DNA from: Auriscalpium vulgare
Taxonomy: Eukaryota > Basidiomycota > Agaricomycetes > Russulales > Auriscalpiaceae
NCBI GenBank assembly: GCA_019915015.1
Contig: JAHBBC010000008.1
Coordinates: 868,001-932,000, forward strand
Length of the DNA stretch: 64,000 bases
Direction: 5' to 3'
Shown here piece after piece: positions 56,544 through 64,000 of the stretch. The first letter of the stretch is position 1. Each line of letters starts with the position of its first letter. The position numbers and the translations under genes are program-made. The notes under the pieces are model-generated. The model saw only the letters and a program-made list of their open reading frames with translations. It did not search any database and was not told where the DNA came from.

Positions 56544-58781
56544 TTGTCAAGGCTGACCTACCGATTAGCGCTTCCTGGCTGACGCGGAAAACGGCGACGG
56601 TCCGACTGGTCTTTGTCGGTGGCTAGGTCGGCGGGGTGGCGTGTAGAGTCAATGGCCGGGTGCATAGTTCTGTTTTCTTGACAATCAGAGTTGTTGGTTT
56701 CGTCTACGGGTCCCCGCTGCGCGTCGCGCCGCCATGGCTCGACTTGTCCGCAAACTGCGCGCTGTCCGCTGGTGATTCAATTAAGTACCTTGTCGCGATG
56801 TTTTCAGCTGGTAATAATTACGAGCACTGTTGATCGATCACCGAAATGTATTGCTGATGATTTATATATAATATATTATCCAGGGGTTACGGGGTACTAC
56901 CTCTGCCGAGCGTGCCGCGCCCTCTCGATCGAAGCTGTCCACTCCAGGCCTCCGTAACCCCGAGGTATATCCGCAGCCGCGCGTCCCACGTCGACGAGCG
57001 TTCGCCTGATACAACACATTCCGTCTATGAACCATGCTTCACTTTCACAATCCGCACCTTCAGAGTGCCGCAAATTTATCTTAACATTGATGCCTGACAA
57101 AAGAATAGAGATCATCTCGTCCACTCGGAAGGGACAACCTGGATGTGCAAACCTCGACGGGATGATATGCCGGCGTCCGATGTCTAAATTGATGGGCGGG
57201 ATGCATGCTGGCGAACGCTGAACACCCTATGTTATGAGGTGGCGTACGGATGTTGACCTAGATTGCTCGTATAGGACGACGAGCCCGAACAAAAGCAACG
57301 TCTTTTCGGCTGTCCTCCGATGTTTCCACTAGCTCTGGCTGGTGCTCGGACAGTACCCGTACATTGTAGCGGAAAAGAGCGTACGTGGAAGGCTCAGGAG
57401 GTCTAGGACTCGATCGGACCATGTGTATGGGGTATGCCATACGGTGCGTAGCTGCTCCCGTTATCCTCAAAATATGTCTGAGGCTGGTCCCATACCATCT
57501 ATCAGTCCGCATCGTACAGCCAGAACGACTATACTCCGTCGACTGGTCGCAACTGCTGCACGCCAATAAAGAGTCTGATCCATGAATTCTGAACCTCATG
57601 ACCGCGTACGTGTTCGCGCTGGCCCGTTGCGGCCCAGCACCTCTACTTATGCTGGTACATCGCAGCTACAATCGCGTGAACGGCACGCATCCGTGCTTCT
57701 GAACAACCTCCTCCGAAAGGTACTCGCCGCCGACTGTCCGTGATACTGCGCAGGAGTGGGGCTACAAGGACCTGATTATGAGCGCCTGGAGTGGGACATA
57801 CTGCACAGTCGGAGGCATCTAAACGGGCCTGGATCTCGAATGTCGTACGTTTCTGTGCACTATACTCTGTGAGTAGCGTCCTCACTCTGCAACAGGGGCT
57901 CTATTGTTATCCGCGGGAAGGCAGTCGAGCGCGCTCTCACAGCCGACAAGCTACACATCGACGCCCGCGTCAGCCCAACACCCTCTCCAACCAGCCACCA
58001 TCATCCTCAACGTCTCTGCCTCACAGTTCCTCGAGTTCATCTGGCGCGCCCACGCCCTCCGGCATGTCCTTCGACGTCCCCGAAGCCGACATCGACACCT
58101 CCTCCCTGCACGCCTTCCTCCGACACATCGTTCGAGCGATGCCTCCAATGCAAACGGACAGGTAACATGCGTTGTGCTAGCGCTTCCAAGCCATGGTAGA
58201 CCGTACGCAGTGAATTCGGTGTGTGTTTTTGCACAATAATATCTTAGCTATCCCAGCGCCAAGACCGGCTGTCGTAGGCGCCCGCTGTGCAGTACTCAAT
58301 CTTGACCGACACGGCGCCGCCGTCCGACGCCGCTTGCTGGTCAATCAGTGACAGGTTCTGGTAGTTCTCCCAAGACCAGAGGATTTGGGGTAACAGGGAG
58401 CACTGAGCTGAGCATAGAACATACGGTGCGTGCCCCTCCCTTGAGCACTGCGTGACGAAACTGACTGCAAGGTCAATCAGCCGATACATGAACTAAGGAT
58501 GTCGGAGTGACCACGGACCTGGACTGAACGTATGGGGATGCAGCAGGTGCGCATATTGTGCCAGTTGCGTACACTGGTATTGATGCGGACCACCAAGAAC
58601 ATCCGCCATCCGTCCTCGGCGATCCCAGCCGGCTTCTCAAACGTTCATCTCGCAGGCTACACGCGACATCTGCATTTGGACGATGGCGCGCGATCGAGCT
58701 GCTATCCCCGTACTGCGCCGGGCCTTTTCTGACCGTACTCCGTCTCTGAAAGTCCATCGCACCAGCTATCGGTATCTAATA
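56544..58781. other. Stretch without a recognised gene
   Basis: I found no supported coding frame. A short inverted repeat (GGGGTTACGG at 56883-56892 and CCGTAACCCC at 56952-56961) follows an AT-rich run (56858-56880). A Pro/Ser-rich open stretch near 57900-58165 has no known domain. Confidence 0.3.
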
Positions 58782-61700
58782 CTCATTTCAAGCTGCCGAT
58801 TTTCACCGCAGTGCCATACACTAATTGCTGGGCGATAAAATGTGTCATAAATATGTTTTCGAACCTACTACTGGACAAGCACGGCTGCGCAGGTCACTCT
58901 GCGAGTGTGCCGTAATAGCGGGTGCTCGTGTGGGCAATTCCGTTCCGCACAGCTCCACGAGGCAAGCCCGGACGGCGACAACGTGGCCGCTGCTAAGCGA
59001 CACGGTGTTGCAGAACGGATTCCGGAAGGCTGAGCATCGCAAGCACAGCGTTGTTGAAACTAGCAATTGAGACCGTCCAGTCAGTACTCGGAGTCGCTGT
59101 CTGTGGGCCGATGAGCTTTGGTCGTAAGAAGACCCGTAGCGAGGAGTTCAGCCTCGTGGCGCATGCGTAGTAGCGAACGCACGAAAGACGACGGAAGCTC
59201 TGTCAAGGAGCGAAAGAGAAGCGAGCGGAAGACAGCACCGAGGCGAGCACAAGCTCCTCCAGCGGCCGCACTGCGGATGACAAGAGGGATCTTGAGGCCG
59301 CTGCGTCGGTTATTAGTCGTGTGATACATAACGAATACTCATACGTACACGCGATTCTCGCCATCTTGAGCAGTGCCATCACTGAAAGATATCAGAAATT
59401 TCCCGTTGGGCACATAAGGTCGCCATTTGACAGCATCGTTCTAACTATGAGAGCATCGCCGAAGTGCCAGAAGAATTCGACGTAAGACAAAACGAGGACA
59501 ATTGAGAGATACGCCGCACATAGAAAGAAACCAGGTGCACTGCACTCAGAAGTTGCGTGCCACGGAAGTGGTATATGAGCCGCGGGGTGCGACCAGCGAG
59601 AGGAAGATCTGTCACCCTTGAGACAACGCCTGGGAGAATGTTTCACTCACCCGTGTCGTCGCCGTGAGTCCGCTTGGCCCCCTTGACAACGCTTCGAGAG
59701 CGAAAGTAATGTACTCTTTCTTCGGTATTGGAATCAAGGGATCTCTCAGAATACTGCGCGACACGCTGCACTCGACCCTGCCGCACGCCGCGTCGAGCCG
59801 CTGAGAAGGCAGCCCGCATACCCTTCAATACTCAGTACTGCGGCCACCCTCGTGCGCGACAATGCAAGTGAGGATCCAAGGACAGGCAGTACCTGCAGGA
59901 AGTTTCACAGACGTATCTATGCAAAACGACCGGTCGAAAATACACGTACTTCGGTCACGAACCCAGGCTGAGAAACCGGCGTGTAAGCAAGCGCAAGAGT
60001 GCGCATTCTTGGTGGCTTCGTCCTCGCGTTGGCTATCGGTAGCCGTTTTGCGCAGACTGGCCCAAGCGGGAGGATGCAAGACAGAAATGGAAGTCATGCG
60101 CAGGACTGAGACCATGCGAGCTATGCACAGCCAGGCGTCCGATCGGTATAGAGCGAGAGAAGGCTGGCGCTGACGAAAGTACTTGCTCCGACGATTCAGT
60201 ACTTTGAAGCTGTGCGTGCGGGTAGCTAGTATGGCTCGGCAGAAAGAAGCTACATAAATCGGAGGACCGGATAGAACGATAAGGTCCCAGTGAATCGGTC
60301 AGCTCAAAGCACAGGAGACGCGGAGTGGAGAAGGTCGCCAGCGTTCGATGACGGCTGCAGGAGCTGTGCAAGCTAGATATAGACCAGATCTGCGCACTTA
60401 ATGAAGAGTTATTAGGAGTCGGACACATACATTCAAGATGACGAGCATACCGCAATGTAACGACCCAGCAACTTCTCCGCATCCTAGATCCACCCACCGG
60501 ACGCTCTATCCCAGCACATGCTTGATGGCACACGGTGCCCTTTCATATAATAGTGTCGGACCGCATCTGGATGCGTGTAAGTACTTCAAATCCGATAGCC
60601 AGAAGACGATGCCTACTGAGCGCACAGGGCGGGGGTAGCACTTCGAGTCGCTTCAAACATTGCGATGGCCAGCATTGTCTATTCCGTTCACCAATACCGC
60701 CACCCATGCGCCCTGATCCTTTGCTTTCTGTCTTCGATCTCCGGCCGGTTTCGGTCTTCGAGCTTCAGGTAAAGATTGGCGTGCGTCGATGTGATGCGCA
60801 TCCTAGAGACAACTTTGCTAGCTGGCGGAAGCTGTGCGACGCTGTGCGAGCGTAGATAAAAGCAAGGAAGAAGAGACTCCGAGCGTTCTGACTGGCAGCA
60901 ACAACGAAGTCCTCCGAGTCGAACGACACGAATCAAAGGGGGACGCACATTTACTGTTCCCTGTACCCCGCATATCATATGGATAGTATGCAGTAACGTT
61001 GCCAGCGAGTGCGCTCTTGAGGATGCCAGTCGATGAGGAGGGCAAAGTTGAGGTAGCGGAGCAAAGTCGGATAATCGGGCGACTGCGGCGTGATTGCCGG
61101 AATCGCCGAAGCCATCACCGACGTGCCGCCGCGGCCGTTACACAGTCACCTACTTACCCTCCCCAGCAACTCCCCTAGAGTCTTTGAGCACGCAAGGCAT
61201 TCAAGAATTGTGTCGGAGGAGGTGAAGGGGGGAGGGAAGTAGTAATGTGCGTGGTTTAATTATGATAATGACGCTACTCTACGCGCAGGAACCAGTGTCG
61301 ACTTATGCATCCATCTTGTCCTCCACGATGCGAAGAACAACCCAGGTCCTCCCAGGAGTGCTGGAGGAGTACGCAAGTAACAGTCATCACAGTGCATTCT
61401 CGTCACCTGGCCTGCGCGCCGACTCCAAAAGATGCCGAGCAAGACCGCTTTTCCCTCTAGGCTCCTGCGCCGACCTTTTCTTGCCCTGGCCTGATCGACA
61501 TATCCACGGTCAAGCGCCTCCTGTGACTTGTCAATACGCCAGCCCGCCGTTGTAAGCCCATTTTACGACTCATCTGCTGTCATCCTGGTGAGCACGACAA
61601 GTTTTTACCTCCGCCTCGCGCACTAAATACCTCACGCGTCTTCATCAGAGATCGCACTGCATGAACGCTACGGTCGGTCATGCTTTTATGACATCTTGCA

Positions 61701-64000
61701 ACACCAGGCGTACTCCCGTAATTGGCACGGCGACTTAGAGGAGGGCTGGGTAGACGCGAAGGCACAGGGCACCTACGGCATGGCGGCGATATCGGTGAGC
61801 ACACTCAACTTGGGGGCGTTCAACGCCTTTTCTGCGGCGTCCACCGCGTTTGCTGCATCCAATGTTCTCCTCCGTGGCCCGCGGAACATTCCGCAGGATG
61901 CATGGACGAGGAACACAGGAGCGGCGGCCGACGGTAAGCGTCCTGGAGGTGGTGCCGTCGTGGTGCTGGCAATGGCGATGGAGCCGGTATTTAGGTGACG
62001 CAGTCGGCATCAGTCGAGTTCAGGAGAGCATGCGATGAGGGGACGTGCCCCATCTGTGGAAATTAGCGTGTGCCCAGGTTGTCGGCTAATCACAGATGGG
62101 ATATAGAGCGAGATCCGAGTCCGCGAGAGGTTCGATGATCTGCGCCAGTCTCAGCGTCGACGCGCTCGCGTTCGCGCTGCCATCACCACGCCTCAAGATC
62201 GTCCTTGAGGTGAGATCCCCTTGTACGGGAACGCGGCAGGACGGTTCGTCAAAGCACCCAGCAAGCGGGGCTATCGCTTGGGCATCCGGGCACTCGGCCT
62301 CCGGCGTGCAAGATGAACGTATGTGCTGCAATCCCAACGTGCTTCATTGACACCATCGGTAAGGAGAGGACTTCTGTGGAGCTGCTGGACATTCGGCTGC
62401 TGGCGGGCAGCCCACGCCTGCGAACTAAGTAAGCCCGTCCCGCCTAGAACACGGTTGTTTCTGCCTACCTTAAAGATCACATCACCTCGTGCTTCCAGGA
62501 GACCGTCGCGGCCAGGTTTAGAGCATCACGGTTTGCAAAATGCCTGCCTTCAAGACACCGCTGGGCAAAGTATGGATGGGAAATATCATTGGCGAGGTAT
62601 ATGTGGCAACCTGTCGCATGGTGAAATCTACAGTCTCTCTATGACTCCCTGTTTACTTACCTTCTACACGTAGGATTTCCGCATGCCGTAGATTCGTGCG
62701 GCGTGAGAAAGTCCTCACAGGTGGCGGGCGGAAAGCGGCCTTGGCCTGTAGCTCACTGAGAAATAATCTCGGCGCTCGGAGTCGAGACAATCTCACCGTA
62801 TTCTGACAACAAGGAATAACGGAAGGCGGTACGTCGTTCATACGTCGCCCATCACTCACCTTCATTGTTAAGTCTTCAGAAGCTATGTCTTCCAGATTGT
62901 ATCCTCGGTTTCAAAGGCGCCGTGCTCACGTCGACGGCATGCCCGCGGCGGTGTTGCAATGGCTGAAAGGAGAATTATTGTAGTACCAAAGGGAACAAGA
63001 CCCGAAACTGCAAGACAGGGCGGTGTGCTGCGTACGTTCGTCGTGATCCCCGCTCTCGCGCCCAGTCTCGCTTACGTCGACACTGTCCAACCGCGCGCGC
63101 CTCCTCGCAGCGCTCACTTCGGAGGCAGCTTCGTCCGGCGTGGCCGTCAACATAGCAGCGGTAGGCATTTACGATATCAGGCGAAGCGATCCAGGCGGCC
63201 AACAAGAAAGAATGACGGTAGGGATGTTTCGCTTAATTTCAGGAGGCGAGGTCATTTGAATACGGCCCTAGCCGCCATGTCTCTGGGGCGCTCGTTGTAT
63301 ACACACAATGCAACAATTAGCGAGGACGGAGCAATTGATAATCGTCTCTCTTCAGGCAGTTTTGAGAAACAAGAGACTGGCATGCGGCTTGTGGCGTGTG
63401 GGGTACATGCCATGATCGATGGCGGCATTGTTGCGGAAAGGGAAAAGGTCCGTGTACATTACATGAACGTGCGAGTATGGCGCGTACCCTATGCCAGTGC
63501 AGCAGATGACCTCGCAGGCCGCTCGAGGCCACTTCTGCTGGAGTGGCACAATTGTCACAGGGCGCCGGGATGCGGTCGCGTGAACTACATCACCGGGAAG
63601 CTGGAAACAGCCGAGCTCGCCGTCTGCTAGGTCTGGATGAGAACGATCGGCGGACTGTAACACTGAATCGAGAACATGGGACGTGGCAGCTCACAATCGC
63701 ACGGTTCATTCATGATGGAAGAAGAAGGGTGCGTAGTAGGGCGACGTAGATACCACACCGCCGCCTGTGCAGCACGATCATCACGGCTCGTCAGCTACCA
63801 GAAGCTGCGCAAGGTCCCCGATCATTGGCTTTTACCTATCTATGAGACGATCACCGAGATGAATGTGTGATATGTCTGAAGACGGACAATAGGAAGTCAG
63901 ACGAGGGCGTCACGCACGTAGACATTGTGCATTTTACCCACCGTGCTGGGAATCTGTGCACCGCAAAAGTTGTATGAGCGGCGGAAAGGACGCGCACTAG
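58782..64000 (+). repeat. Large direct duplication, copy 2 (runs off the window)
   Basis: This is the second copy of the block at 34159-39383. It begins at CTCATTTCAAG and runs to the window end. Here an open frame of 223 codons (62959-63630, MAERRIIVVPKGTRPETARQ) is present. Copy 1 has a 2-bp length difference at the matching place (after GTAGTAC) that breaks the frame. Whether this frame is a gene or chance is open. The upstream DNA (57-58.7 kb) does not match the kinase gene that precedes copy 1. Confidence 0.9.

Overview
The window looks like repeat-rich, accessory DNA from a mushroom-forming basidiomycete (Agaricomycetes, possibly Polyporales). The evidence is the short 45-60 nt introns with GTRNGT donors and YAG acceptors, and a gene set typical of that group: a KDZ-type transposase, a TET/JBP-like dioxygenase remnant, a DUF6589 fragment, a DUF7330-like fragment, a fungus-type kinase family and a chromodomain Ty3/gypsy element. 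All family names come from recognising motifs by eye; no search was run.

Layout. (1) 1-6527: two Ty3/gypsy elements of one family. A minus-strand copy (5' LTR plus a gag frame that runs off the window edge) sits inside the integrase of a plus-strand copy, which keeps its integrase end, chromodomain, a large third ORF and its 3' LTR. (2) 7425-26807: a nest of DNA transposons. A 3771-bp Helentron/Helitron2-like element (Hel-A) carries a decayed LETM1/Mdm38 gene. It is split by a 15.6-kb KDZ transposon (9207-24810) with about 310-bp terminal inverted repeats and an 8-bp target duplication. That KDZ element encodes, on the minus strand, a 993-aa transposase and two cargo proteins (518 and 506 aa). 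The transposase is cut by a 7.3-kb composite Helentron (16244-23527). The composite consists of a second 3771-bp LETM1 element (Hel-B), 1387 bp of a DUF6589 gene, and a third element (Hel-C) with a DUF7330-like fragment. Removing the composite restores the transposase frame exactly.

(3) 26808-43095: mostly host-like DNA. It holds three members of one kinase family (a 5'-truncated copy with HRD changed to HRN, and two apparently intact genes), a 376-aa hypothetical gene, and the first copy of a duplication of at least 5.2 kb (34159-39383). (4) 43096-50689: minisatellites, a TET/JBP pseudogene with several frameshifts, and a six-exon DDE/integrase-like gene (524 aa) with an open frame. (5) 50690-58781: a divergent pair of hypothetical genes (an Ala/Pro-rich protein with a duplicated exon, and a Zn2Cys6 plus coiled-coil protein), a perfect 20-bp-arm hairpin and a five-unit 158-bp satellite. 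(6) 58782-64000: the second copy of the 5.2-kb duplication, running off the window.

The main result is the nested KDZ/Helentron system. One rolling-circle-type family appears to have captured at least three different host gene fragments. It also appears to have moved a read-through composite into the transposase gene of a giant KDZ element, which itself sits inside another copy of the same family.
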